Below, piece after piece: positions 45,207-53,818 of a stretch of DNA of 64,000 nt. Location of the stretch: NCBI GenBank assembly GCA_018266775.1, contig JAFDZS010000006.1, positions 124,001 through 188,000 on the forward strand, in the 5' to 3' direction. Origin of the DNA: Bacteroidota bacterium (GTDB lineage Bacteria > Bacteroidota > Bacteroidia > Chitinophagales > Chitinophagaceae). Numbering within the stretch: position 1 is the first letter of the stretch; every line of letters starts with the position of its first letter. The notes under the pieces are model-generated. The model did not search any database, was not told where the DNA came from, and saw nothing but the letters and a program-made list of their open reading frames with translations. The position numbers and the translations under genes are program-made.

Positions 45207-47828
45207 ATGAAAATTATCGAGATCAAAGTACTTAAAGGACCCAATTACTGGAGTGTGCGCCGTACCAAACTCATCCAGATGAAATTAGACCTGGAAGAGA
45301 AAGAACAAATGCCCACCAATGCCATACCGGGCTTCAGGCAAAGGCTGGAAACTTTGTTACCCACACTCATTGAACACCGTTGCAGTGTGGGTACCCGTGG
45401 CGGTTTTTTTCAGCGGGTGGATGAAGGTACCTGGATGGGGCATGTGATTGAACATATTGCGTTGGAAATTCAAACCCTTGCCGGTATGGATACCGGCTTT
45501 GGCCGCACCCGCGGCACCGGTAAAGAAGGTGAGTATTATGTTTGCTTCAGTTATATGGAAGAAGATGCAGGCATCTACGCCGCTAAAGCTGCAGTGCGTA
45601 TTGCCCATGCTTTAATTTTTGACGAACCATACAACCTTGATGAAGATATTCAGCGCTTACGTGAAATTCGTGAAGATACCCGCCTTGGCCCAAGTACAGG
45701 TTGTATTGTAGATGAAGCCGCAAAACGTGGTATTCCCTACATCCGACTGAATAAACACAGCCTGGTACAATTGGGCTATGGAGTGCATCAAAAAAGAATA
45801 CGTGCCACCATTGCCAGCACCACCGGTAATATTGCTGTTGATATTGCCTGCGACAAAGAAGAAACCAAAAATTTATTGGAAGCTGCTGAGATCCCTGTAC
45901 CAAAAGGCGATGTAATACGCACTGAAGAAGGTTTGAAAGATGCCATCAAACGCATTGGCTATCCCTGTGTCATCAAACCCATTGACGGTAACCATGGCAA
46001 AGGCAATACCACCAATATCACCACGTGGGAAATGGCATTAAAAGCATTTGAAGCTGCCAAACAATACAGCCGCAGTGTGATCATTGAAAAATATATTACC
46101 GGTTTTGATTTCCGTATCCTGGTCATCAATTATAAATTCATTTGCGCTGCCTTACGCACGCCAGCCAGTGTTGTGGGTGATGGTGTTCATACTATTCAAT
46201 ATTTGATTGATGAAACGAATAAAGATCCCCGCCGTGGTTATGGCCATGAAAAAGTACTCACACAAATCACCATCGACCAGTTTACACAAAAGATGCTGGA
46301 CGAAAAAAACTATACGCTGGAAACTGTTCCACCTAAAGATGAATTGGTGTTGTTAAAACCCACTGCCAATCTTTCCACCGGCGGCACTTCCACTGATGTA
46401 ACCGACGAAGTACATCCAGCCAATATCTTTATGTGCGAACGTATTGCAAAGATCATCGGCCTCGACATTTGCGGCATCGACATCATGGCACACGACTTAC
46501 GCACACCCATATTCGAAACTGGTGGCGCTGTACTGGAAGTAAATGCCGCACCGGGTTTCCGTATGCATATTGAACCATCTGTTGGCCTGGCCAGAAATGT
46601 TGCTGAACCCGTGGTGGACATGTTGTTCCCCAAAGGCAGTGCCGGCCGCATTCCCATCATTGCTATTACCGGAACCAACGGTAAAACCACCACCACAAGA
46701 CTCACGGCACATATTGCAAAAACGGCTGGCTATAAAGTAGGCTACACCACCAGCGATGGGGTGTATATTCAAAACCAGATGATGATGAAAGGCGATTGCA
46801 CCGGTCCCATCTCTTCACAATTTGTATTAAAAGACCCAACCGTTGATTTTGCAGTGCTGGAATGTGCCCGTGGTGGTATCTTAAAAAGTGGCCTGGCTTT
46901 TCAAAACTGCGATGTTGCAGTTGTAACCAATATCAGCGCCGATCATATCGGGTTGGGTGGTATTGATTCTATGGAGCAAATGGCCAAAGTGAAACAGGTG
47001 GTTCCTGAAACTGTTTTTAAACATGGCTATGCCATTTTAAATGCTGAAGATGATTTGGTATACAACATGAAAAACGACCTGGAATGCAACATCGCCTTAT
47101 TCAGCATGAATGAAAATAATGCCCGCATACAGGAACATTGTAAGAATGGTGGTTATGCAGCGGTATTTGAGCATGGTTATATCACCATCATGAAAGGCAC
47201 CTGGAAGATCAGGGTGATTAAAGTTGCCGAAGTGCCCGTTACTTATGGCGGCAAAGCCATGCACAATATCATGAACTGTTTGCCCGCAGTATTATCCACT
47301 TATTTCTGGCGGAATATTTCTATTGAAGACATCAGGCTGGCATTGCAAACTTTTGTTCCCTCACCCGTACAAACTCCGGGACGTTTAAACTTATTCCAGT
47401 TTAAACATTTTCAATTTTTGGTTGACTTTGCCCACAACCCTGCAGGACTTGAATTACTGTGCGACTTTGTTAGCAAGCTGGATGGAACACCCAAAGTGGG
47501 CATCATCAGCGGCACCGGCGACAGAAGGGATGACGATATTCGGGAGCTCGGCAGAATTTCAGGCAGACATTTTGATGAGATCATCATCCGCCAGGACAAA
47601 AACTTGCGGGGCCGAACAGCCGAAGAAATTGTAAATCTGTTAGTAGAAGGAATTAATGAGACAAAACCAAAAGATATTCCGCTTACTATTATTTACAATG
47701 AGAAAGAAGCCATCATGCATGCTTATCATTCGGCGAAACCCGGTTCACTCATCACTATTATGTGCGATGTGGTGGCAGAAGCGCTCGACCTTATTAAAGG
47801 GCTGAAGGAAAAGGAAGATGCAGAATAA
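45207..47828 (+). CDS. cphA: Cyanophycin synthetase
   Basis: The 873-aa enzyme makes cyanophycin (multi-L-arginyl-poly-L-aspartate) from Asp, Arg and ATP. It has the three CphA domains: the N domain (1-160) with HVIEH at 79-83, the HxxEH site described as a cryptic hydrolase in CphA1; an ATP-grasp domain (about 170-475) with KPIDGNHGKGNTT and FETGGAVLEVNAAPG; and a Mur-ligase-like domain with P-loop GTNGKTTTTR (489-498) and DFAHNPAGLE. The length equals classical CphA1, and both ATP sites are intact, so it should extend both Asp backbone and Arg side chains. The DUF92 gene follows after 15 nt. Confidence 0.95.
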   Translation: MKIIEIKVLKGPNYWSVRRTKLIQMKLDLEEKEQMPTNAIPGFRQRLETLLPTLIEHRCSVGTRGGFFQRVDEGTWMGHVIEHIALEIQTLAGMDTGFGRTRGTGKEGEYYVCFSYMEEDAGIYAAKAAVRIAHALIFDEPYNLDEDIQRLREIREDTRLGPSTGCIVDEAAKRGIPYIRLNKHSLVQLGYGVHQKRIRATIASTTGNIAVDIACDKEETKNLLEAAEIPVPKGDVIRTEEGLKDAIKRIGYPCVIKPIDGNHGKGNTTNITTWEMALKAFEAAKQYSRSVIIEKYITGFDFRILVINYKFICAALRTPASVVGDGVHTIQYLIDETNKDPRRGYGHEKVLTQITIDQFTQKMLDEKNYTLETVPPKDELVLLKPTANLSTGGTSTDVTDEVHPANIFMCERIAKIIGLDICGIDIMAHDLRTPIFETGGAVLEVNAAPGFRMHIEPSVGLARNVAEPVVDMLFPKGSAGRIPIIAITGTNGKTTTTRLTAHIAKTAGYKVGYTTSDGVYIQNQMMMKGDCTGPISSQFVLKDPTVDFAVLECARGGILKSGLAFQNCDVAVVTNISADHIGLGGIDSMEQMAKVKQVVPETVFKHGYAILNAEDDLVYNMKNDLECNIALFSMNENNARIQEHCKNGGYAAVFEHGYITIMKGTWKIRVIKVAEVPVTYGGKAMHNIMNCLPAVLSTYFWRNISIEDIRLALQTFVPSPVQTPGRLNLFQFKHFQFLVDFAHNPAGLELLCDFVSKLDGTPKVGIISGTGDRRDDDIRELGRISGRHFDEIIIRQDKNLRGRTAEEIVNLLVEGINETKPKDIPLTIIYNEKEAIMHAYHSAKPGSLITIMCDVVAEALDLIKGLKEKEDAE

Positions 47829-47843
47829 GCGACACCTATTGAC

Positions 47844-49250
47844 ATGCCAATTGTACAACAGGATATTATTACCGCATTAATCATCGCCGGCATTGCAGTT
47901 TTTGTTGCCTTGTTTCAATTGATTTTGGCAGGGCAACAAAAGTTTCTTTCTCCATTATTGCAAAACATGCTGCAACTGGCAGCAGTATGCGGAATTACCT
48001 GGGCTGAAGTATATTCTATTAATCATACCTTTTTCAGTAGTATTTGTTTTATTATTTCCACCGTTGTATTCCTCAGCAATTATATGTGGGGGAAAAGAAT
48101 CAGGCAATTTGATTTAGCCCGAAAGCTGTCTTTTCTGCTGCTTGCAACAAGTGTGTTGTCTATATCATCTTTTTGCAGTACGGTACAAATCGCACTGGGA
48201 ATATTTGTTGCAGGCATTGCTGATGCCGTTGCTGGCATACTATATCATTTCCTGGGTAATCAATCTATTATATTCCTGTTCGAAAAAAGATCATGGACGG
48301 GTTTATTATCCTTTTACCTAACTGCAGTCTTCATTACAAGTATATGCTTTGAGTATTTTTCTTTTCATGGAATACTAATGGCGTTAACCTTTGCTGTGTT
48401 ACCTGCATTAACCTGGTTATTCAGTTATAAAAGCATTGAATTATTTTCGGTTCCCATTGTCACCGTTACCTGTTTATTTAACCTTCCATTTTTTTCTACA
48501 GAAGATTTATTGCGGACATGGGTTGCTTTATTTGCTTTTATGCTTTTATCTTTTTTAGCACTGCATAAAAAATGGCTCAATCCCGGTGGTGCTGTTGCCG
48601 CCTGCTGGACAGGAACAATGTTATGGATCAATGGTGGTATAACCGCATTTGTTGTACCGGGCATTTTTTTAATTGGCGGTAGTTTATTTTCAAAACTAAA
48701 TAATACAGAAAGAGAAAAAGAAGGCCGTAGCGCCGTACAGGTTTTTGCCAATGGTTTAATTGGAATTATTTTCCTCTGCGGTTATACACTTACAGGGAAT
48801 CAAAATTGGTTGCTGAGTTATTTGGCTTCTTTTTGCATCAGCATGAGCGATACTGCAAGCTCCGAATGGGGGGTATTTTTAAAAGGTAAAGTGGTGGATA
48901 TTATTGGCTTAAAATCTTTGCCTCCGGGTGTTTCAGGTGGCGTGTCCTTTGCCGGCACAATAGCAGGCCTGCTTGGTGCTGCAATACTTGCTTTTATTGG
49001 CGTTTACACTTATCAGCTTTCCCGGAATATCTTTTTTTTACTTACACTCACCGGGTTTGCGGGTATGATTGCTGACAGCATACTTGGCAGCCTGCTGCAG
49101 GTGAAATACCGATCACCGGCTGGATCAATTGCTGATGCTCCGGCAAACGGTGCATTTCACTGGAAAGGGTTCAGCTGGTGCACTAACGATATGGTGAACA
49201 TTTTGAGTAATGCGCTGGTTTCTGCTGTATTTTTTTACTTTTTCGCTTAA
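47844..49250 (+). CDS. DUF92 membrane protein with polyprenol-kinase-like N-terminal half
   Basis: The 468-aa polytopic protein has about 12 hydrophobic segments. Its C-terminal half (about 225-468) is DUF92/TMEM19-like: SDTASSEWG, LPPGVSGGVSFAGTIAG and GMIADSILGSLLQ, ending in WCTNDMVN. The N-terminal half shows GIADAVAGILYHFLG followed by EKRSWTGLLSFYLTAVF, a pattern of dolichol/phytol kinase and CTP-transferase proteins. In plants the phytol kinase (VTE5) and phytyl-phosphate kinase (VTE6, a DUF92 protein) are separate, so this looks like a fusion of the two activities. It is 15 nt after cphA and probably co-transcribed. Confidence 0.7.
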   Translation: MPIVQQDIITALIIAGIAVFVALFQLILAGQQKFLSPLLQNMLQLAAVCGITWAEVYSINHTFFSSICFIISTVVFLSNYMWGKRIRQFDLARKLSFLLLATSVLSISSFCSTVQIALGIFVAGIADAVAGILYHFLGNQSIIFLFEKRSWTGLLSFYLTAVFITSICFEYFSFHGILMALTFAVLPALTWLFSYKSIELFSVPIVTVTCLFNLPFFSTEDLLRTWVALFAFMLLSFLALHKKWLNPGGAVAACWTGTMLWINGGITAFVVPGIFLIGGSLFSKLNNTEREKEGRSAVQVFANGLIGIIFLCGYTLTGNQNWLLSYLASFCISMSDTASSEWGVFLKGKVVDIIGLKSLPPGVSGGVSFAGTIAGLLGAAILAFIGVYTYQLSRNIFFLLTLTGFAGMIADSILGSLLQVKYRSPAGSIADAPANGAFHWKGFSWCTNDMVNILSNALVSAVFFYFFA

Positions 49251-49266
49251 AAACTATGAATTCCTT

Positions 49267-49297
49267 TTGGCAAAAAAGGCCTGAAACCCTATTTTTG
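49267..49297 (+). promoter_or_regulatory. Promoter of tRNA-Gln
   Basis: TTG (49267-49269, within TTTTG) is followed after 20 nt by TATTTTTG (49290-49297), a full match to the Bacteroidota -33/-7 layout. The tRNA begins 39 nt downstream. It is the best promoter match in the window. Confidence 0.75.
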
Positions 49298-49335
49298 CAC
49301 TCCATTTCTGAGAACCCTGTTCAAAGAATGATGAT

Positions 49336-49406
49336 TGGGTTATGGTGTAACGGTAGCACTACAGATTTTGATTCTGTCTGTCTTGGTTCGAATCCAGGTA
49401 ACCCAA
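49336..49406 (+). tRNA. tRNA-Gln (TTG)
   Basis: The 71-nt cloverleaf has acceptor TGGGTTA/TAACCCA, D arm with GTGTAACGGTAGCAC, anticodon stem-loop CAGATTTTGATTCTG (anticodon TTG) and T arm CTTGGTTCGAATCCAGG. Confidence 0.97.
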
Positions 49407-49407
49407 C

Positions 49408-49436
49408 AAAAAAGACCCACAAGCGGGTCTTTTTTA
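49408..49436. terminator. Bidirectional terminator between tRNA-Gln and pafA
   Basis: Stem AAAAAAGACCC / GGGTCTTTTTT with a 6-nt loop gives a T run on both strands. It can end the tRNA-Gln transcript (+) and the phosphatase gene (-), which converge here. Confidence 0.85.
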
Positions 49437-49458
49437 TTGACATCAATTTTTGCTTATC

Positions 49459-51099
49459 TTATTTCACCAGTTCCGTTATTACTTGCCCCACACTACCGCT
49501 TGGCATTTGAATGTGCAGCAACGCAGCAACTGTTGGCGCAATATCTGTCATGTGTGTTTCCCTGTAAATTTTACCCGGTTTTACGCCCCAGCCAAAAAAC
49601 AGGCAGGGTATGTGTGCGTCATAAGGGTTCCACAAACCATGCGTGGTACCGCGTTTACCCCCATCGAAATAACCGGCTTTAAAAGTAAACTGTACATCGC
49701 CGCTGCGTTTGGGATTATATCCATTCACCATCATTTCTTTTTGTGGAGATGGTAATGTAGCGGTATTTATTTTATCCAGTTCCACCGCAGCAATAATGAA
49801 ATCTTTTTGCTTCAGTAAATCAATTACCAGTGGCGTTACTTCTGCAGCGGTATGGCTTTGTTCTGCAATGCCTTTTTTATCTAAATACACCTGGTAATTC
49901 ATTATGGTACGGACGGCATTTTTGATGCCTGTTTTCTCTTCAATACTTTTATTCAGTTCCTTCATTAAATCATTTTCATCAAAAGTACCCCCAGGTAAAT
50001 TATGTTCATTTAAAAAACCGGGTATGTGCGCTACCCCATGGTCGGCAGATAAAAACAATAAATAATTACCCTTGCCAATTTTAGTATCCAGGTAAGTTAA
50101 AAAACTTTCAATGTCTTTATCCAGACGCAGATAAGTATCTTCAATTTCAATGGAATTGGGGCCAAAGGTATGGCCAATATAATCTGTTGAAGAAATACTT
50201 ACTGCAAGAAAATCAGTTACCGTATTCTTACCTAAATTTTCATTTTCAATGGCCGCTTTTGCAAAAGCCAGGGTATAGCTGTTGGCAAAAGGTGTGGTGC
50301 GGAAAGATTCATATTTATCCTTTGCATCAATCATTGACAATTTATGCGGAAAGGTTACCGTTTTCTCACCCCGAATCGTATTTTCATAGGGCTTATCATC
50401 GGCACTGCTCAGGTCGTATTTATTGATCGGTAAAATCGTGTTCCAATCCTGGCTCATATAAGTACCCGCCATGTCTTTTGCGTTAAATGTATTTACCCAA
50501 TCCGGCAGGCTGTTCATATAATGCGTGCTGGTAATCCATTTGCCACTGTCGTACCAATAGGCAGCATTGGCACTATGCCCGGCAGGAAGAATGGCACCGC
50601 GGTCTTTCAACGCAATACCAATCACTTTGCTTTTAAAATTATTGCTCAGGCGCAGTTCATCGCCAACTGTGGTCACCCATAAATTAGCCGGGCTCATCTT
50701 ACCTGCAATGCCAGTGTTGCCCACTGTATTTACTGTGGAGTCATCAGTACAATAAACCGATTTATTTGTCGCCCTGTCGAACCAATTATTGCCCACAATA
50801 CCTGTAATGGCGGGAACACTGCCGGTATAAATACAGGTATGCCCTACAGCAGTATAGGTGGGCACATAAGGAATCAATGTATTCTGTGCAGCAAACCCCT
50901 CCCGCAACAGCCTTCTGAAACCGCCATTGCCATATAAATCATGGTAGCGGTACAGGTAATCCCAGCGCATCTGGTCTATTACAATGCCCACAACCAGTTT
51001 AGGCCTTTGCAGCTGCGCCTGTATGAAGAATGGGCAACAAATCAGCAGGATTATCCATAAGGTGAAGATCTTTCTTAAATGTCTGTAAACCATAATCAT
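49459..51099 (-). CDS. pafA: PafA-like secreted alkaline phosphatase
   Basis: The 546-aa protein has a signal peptide (hydrophobic about 12-27, ending QAQ). It shows the alkaline phosphatase superfamily sites: metal aspartate in GIVIDQMRWD (D42), nucleophile T83 in PTYTAVGH, the ALKDRGAILPAGH segment with the Lys and Arg typical of PafA, SSTDYIGHTFGP with Asp and His, and SADHGVAHIPG. PafA is a broad phosphomonoesterase of Bacteroidota that is not repressed by phosphate. A Thr nucleophile separates it from PhoA. Confidence 0.88.
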   Translation of the reverse strand: MIMVYRHLRKIFTLWIILLICCPFFIQAQLQRPKLVVGIVIDQMRWDYLYRYHDLYGNGGFRRLLREGFAAQNTLIPYVPTYTAVGHTCIYTGSVPAITGIVGNNWFDRATNKSVYCTDDSTVNTVGNTGIAGKMSPANLWVTTVGDELRLSNNFKSKVIGIALKDRGAILPAGHSANAAYWYDSGKWITSTHYMNSLPDWVNTFNAKDMAGTYMSQDWNTILPINKYDLSSADDKPYENTIRGEKTVTFPHKLSMIDAKDKYESFRTTPFANSYTLAFAKAAIENENLGKNTVTDFLAVSISSTDYIGHTFGPNSIEIEDTYLRLDKDIESFLTYLDTKIGKGNYLLFLSADHGVAHIPGFLNEHNLPGGTFDENDLMKELNKSIEEKTGIKNAVRTIMNYQVYLDKKGIAEQSHTAAEVTPLVIDLLKQKDFIIAAVELDKINTATLPSPQKEMMVNGYNPKRSGDVQFTFKAGYFDGGKRGTTHGLWNPYDAHIPCLFFGWGVKPGKIYRETHMTDIAPTVAALLHIQMPSGSVGQVITELVK

Positions 51100-51185
51100 A
51101 ATTTTAACAAAGATAACCGTTAAATGCCTGATAATAAAGCATCGGTATTGTTATGGCAATGTTACGAGTTTTGCCCGGATTGCGT

Positions 51186-51193
51186 TATTTTTG
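51186..51193 (+). promoter_or_regulatory. Putative -7 box for the SPT gene
   Basis: TATTTTTG matches TAnnTTTG and lies 24 nt upstream of the ATG at 51218. The nearest TTG (51171-51173) is only 12 nt away, so the -33 element is unclear. Confidence 0.45.
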
Positions 51194-51217
51194 CGCCTGA
51201 TAAAAAAATTAATACGC

Positions 51218-52477
51218 ATGGATATATTTGAAAAACTTGTCAAGGATGGTGGCCCGCTTGGTCAGCACATGGACAGGGCCCATGGATATTTTGCCTTTCC
51301 AAAATTAGAAGGCGAATTGGGGCCGCACATGAAATTCAGGGGTAATGATGTTATTGTTTGGAGCCTGAATAATTACCTGGGGCTGGTCAATCACCCTGAA
51401 GTAAGAAAAACGGATGCTGAAGCAGCTGCTAAATACGGTATGGGTAACCCGATGGGCGCCCGCATGATGAGTGGCAATACTGCTAAACATGAGGAACTGG
51501 AAAAAGTGATTAGTGAGTTTGTTGGCCGTGAAGATACCATGTTACTGAATTTTGGTTACCAGGGCGTGGTAAGTTGTATTGATGCGCTGGTGAACCGCCG
51601 CGATGTAATTGTTTATGATGCAGAAAGCCATGCCTGCATTGTTGATGGTGTACGCCTGCACATGGGCCACCGTTATGCTTTTAAACATAATGATGCTGCT
51701 GACTGTGAAAAACAATTGCAGCGGGCTACTGAAATGGCCAATAAAAACGGTGGCGGCATTTTAGTAATTACCGAAGGTGTTTTTGGAATGGACGGTGAAC
51801 AGGGTATCTTAAAAGAAATTGTGGCGCTGAAAAAGAAATACGAATTCCGCATTTTTATAGATGATGCCCATGGTTTTGGTTATATGGGACCAACCGGCGC
51901 AGGTGCCGATCATGCCCAGGGTTGCAGTGAGGGTGTTGATTTGTATTTCTCATCTATGGTGAAAAGTTTAGGCAGCCTTGGTGGTTTTATTTGCGGGCCG
52001 AAAGCCGTATTGAAATATTTGCGGTACAATGTTCGTTCACAAATTTTTGCAAAGAGTGTTCCATTAGTTGTTGTTGAAGGTATGCTGAAACGTATGGAGA
52101 TGATCAAGACAATGCCTGAACTGAGGGAAAAACTCTGGTACAATGTAAACAAACTGCAAAATGGTTTAAAAGAAAGGGGCTTCGATATTGGCAGCACCAA
52201 CTCCCCTGTTACCCCAATTTACATGAAAGGTGATGTGCCCGAAGCTACACAAATGGTAATGGACCTGAGGGAAAATTATGGCATCTTTTGTTCTATTGTG
52301 GTATATCCTGTTATTCCGAAAGGTGATATCATTTACAGGTTAATCCCCACTGCATCACACAGCGATGCTGACATTGAAACTACATTAAGGGCATTTGAAG
52401 AAACAAAGAAAAAGCTGGATGCGGGTGCATACAAAGCAGAGAAGATTCCCGATATGGCAGAAAAAAGTTTTGTATAA
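51218..52477 (+). CDS. spt: Alpha-oxoamine synthase, probable serine palmitoyltransferase
   Basis: The 419-aa fold type I PLP enzyme shows the alpha-oxoamine synthase blocks: WSLNNYLGLVNHPEV, DAESHACIVDGVRLHMG (cofactor-stacking His), IFIDDAHGFGYMGPTGAG and the Schiff-base lysine in SSMVKSLGSLGGF (about residue 248). In Bacteroidota such proteins condense serine with palmitoyl-CoA as the first step of sphingolipid synthesis; the sister KBL and BioF enzymes are alternatives that sequence alone does not fully exclude. The start at 51218 gives MDIFEKLVKDGGPLG; an ATG at 51191 would overlap the promoter box. A strong terminator follows. Confidence 0.82.
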   Translation: MDIFEKLVKDGGPLGQHMDRAHGYFAFPKLEGELGPHMKFRGNDVIVWSLNNYLGLVNHPEVRKTDAEAAAKYGMGNPMGARMMSGNTAKHEELEKVISEFVGREDTMLLNFGYQGVVSCIDALVNRRDVIVYDAESHACIVDGVRLHMGHRYAFKHNDAADCEKQLQRATEMANKNGGGILVITEGVFGMDGEQGILKEIVALKKKYEFRIFIDDAHGFGYMGPTGAGADHAQGCSEGVDLYFSSMVKSLGSLGGFICGPKAVLKYLRYNVRSQIFAKSVPLVVVEGMLKRMEMIKTMPELREKLWYNVNKLQNGLKERGFDIGSTNSPVTPIYMKGDVPEATQMVMDLRENYGIFCSIVVYPVIPKGDIIYRLIPTASHSDADIETTLRAFEETKKKLDAGAYKAEKIPDMAEKSFV

Positions 52478-52498
52478 ACTGAAATAAACACATTATTG

Positions 52499-52527
52499 AT
52501 CCCACCTAAACAGTGGGATTTTTTTTG
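52499..52527 (+). terminator. Intrinsic terminator after the SPT gene
   Basis: Stem ATCCCAC (52499-52505) / GTGGGAT (52513-52519), 7-nt loop, then a run of eight T. It starts 22 nt past the stop. Confidence 0.9.
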
Positions 52528-52790
52528 CTCACTATGCTTTTAATCAAAATTTAATGCTTACTAAAATACATTACCAGGCTTACCATTATTTTCTCACACG
52601 CTCCATATTGTCCAGTTTAATTGTTCCAATATAATGGTACAGGAGATAAACAGCCCACAGTAGCAATTCTTTTACATTTCTTATTTGCCAGTAACATTAG
52701 TTAAGTGAATGCAAAGCTGACTTTAGCAAATTAAACCTGTGCAGCATTAAAAGTCAATAGCCCATTCGTTAATCTTTAAATTTTTCTCCA
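52528..52790. other. Non-coding spacer upstream of the fasciclin gene
   Basis: AT-rich spacer with no convincing ORF, hairpin, tRNA or consensus TAnnTTTG box. Together with the terminator it makes the 313-nt gap between the two plus-strand genes; it presumably holds the fasciclin promoter. Confidence 0.5.
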
Positions 52791-53708
52791 ATGAAAAAAA
52801 ATATCTTCATTGCCCTTGCATGCGCAATCACTTCATCATTGTTATTTAACAGTTGCAAAAAATCTGATGCCGTAACGGCACCGGCTACACCGGACAATGC
52901 CATCAGCAGCGACCCCAGCCTGAGCATTTTTACTGCTATGATTAACAAATCGGGTGACGGCACATTGATCAACAGCGGCAGCACCATTTTAGCACCTACA
53001 GACAGTGCGTTCATCAATGCAGGAATTACGGCAGCCTCAGTTGCCAACCTCTCTGCCGCAGCTTGCGATTCTATTGTAAGGTATTATACACTTGCCGCAG
53101 GTATTCAGTTCAACGGAACCACCAATACAGAAACTTCTTTTACCACAACATTGGGTGCCCCGGTTTTTGCAGACAGTACTGGAACACAATTGTATTTTGA
53201 TGGGTCTGCTGCTGTATCGGCAACACCAGTAGTCAGCGGGGCTGCATCCATTTATAAACTTTCTCAAATCATCATCATACCTTCCACATCGGTAGCACAA
53301 ATTGCCGGTGCAGATACCAGCCTTAGTTTATTTAATGAAGCTTTCAACCGCACCAGCCTGGCGGCTCATTTAACCGGTGGAAATTATACGGTGTTTATGC
53401 CCACCAATACGGCATTTGCAAACGCCGGCTATCCAGATATTGCAAGTATTGATGCGGCAGACATCAACACATTAACCCAGTTGTTATTGTACCATACCCT
53501 CAGCAACAGTTATTTTGATAATGACCTTGCACAACAAACAGCTTTAACCACGTTACAGGGCGGAAACATACAGGTAGTTACTGCCAATGGCAAATTACAA
53601 CTGGCGGGTAACAGCAATGCAGCAACTCCTGCCAGTTTTTTAACCAATGGAGAACTGGCGGGCAGCAATATTGAAACGTATAAAATTGATACAGTGCTGA
53701 TGCCTTAG
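52791..53708 (+). CDS. Fasciclin (FAS1) domain lipoprotein
   Basis: The 305-aa protein has a lipoprotein signal with LLFNSC and the lipidated Cys at 22. Two FAS1 domains follow (about 40-165 and 170-305). The first has STILAPTDSAFINAGI, the second NYTVFMPTNTAFANAGY and a TLQGGNIQVVTANGKLQL block, and the end IETYKIDTVLMP is the usual last strand. FAS1 domains mediate adhesion or protein-protein contacts at the cell surface. It is monocistronic and followed by a terminator shared with the TonB receptor. Confidence 0.9.
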   Translation: MKKNIFIALACAITSSLLFNSCKKSDAVTAPATPDNAISSDPSLSIFTAMINKSGDGTLINSGSTILAPTDSAFINAGITAASVANLSAAACDSIVRYYTLAAGIQFNGTTNTETSFTTTLGAPVFADSTGTQLYFDGSAAVSATPVVSGAASIYKLSQIIIIPSTSVAQIAGADTSLSLFNEAFNRTSLAAHLTGGNYTVFMPTNTAFANAGYPDIASIDAADINTLTQLLLYHTLSNSYFDNDLAQQTALTTLQGGNIQVVTANGKLQLAGNSNAATPASFLTNGELAGSNIETYKIDTVLMP

Positions 53709-53769
53709 TTAAAACATAAACTATTTACCAGAGAATATATTGAGGCGCAGGCGTGATGAGGTGTAAAAT

Positions 53770-53797
53770 AAAATGGCTCCATTGCTGGAGCCATTTT
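53770..53797. terminator. Bidirectional terminator between fasciclin and TonB receptor genes
   Basis: Stem AAATGGCTCC (53771-53780) / GGAGCCATTT (53787-53796), 6-nt loop, with T or A runs on both flanks. It serves the two convergent genes. Confidence 0.8.
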
Positions 53798-53818
53798 TAT
53801 AACTAAGAAAAGTTATGC

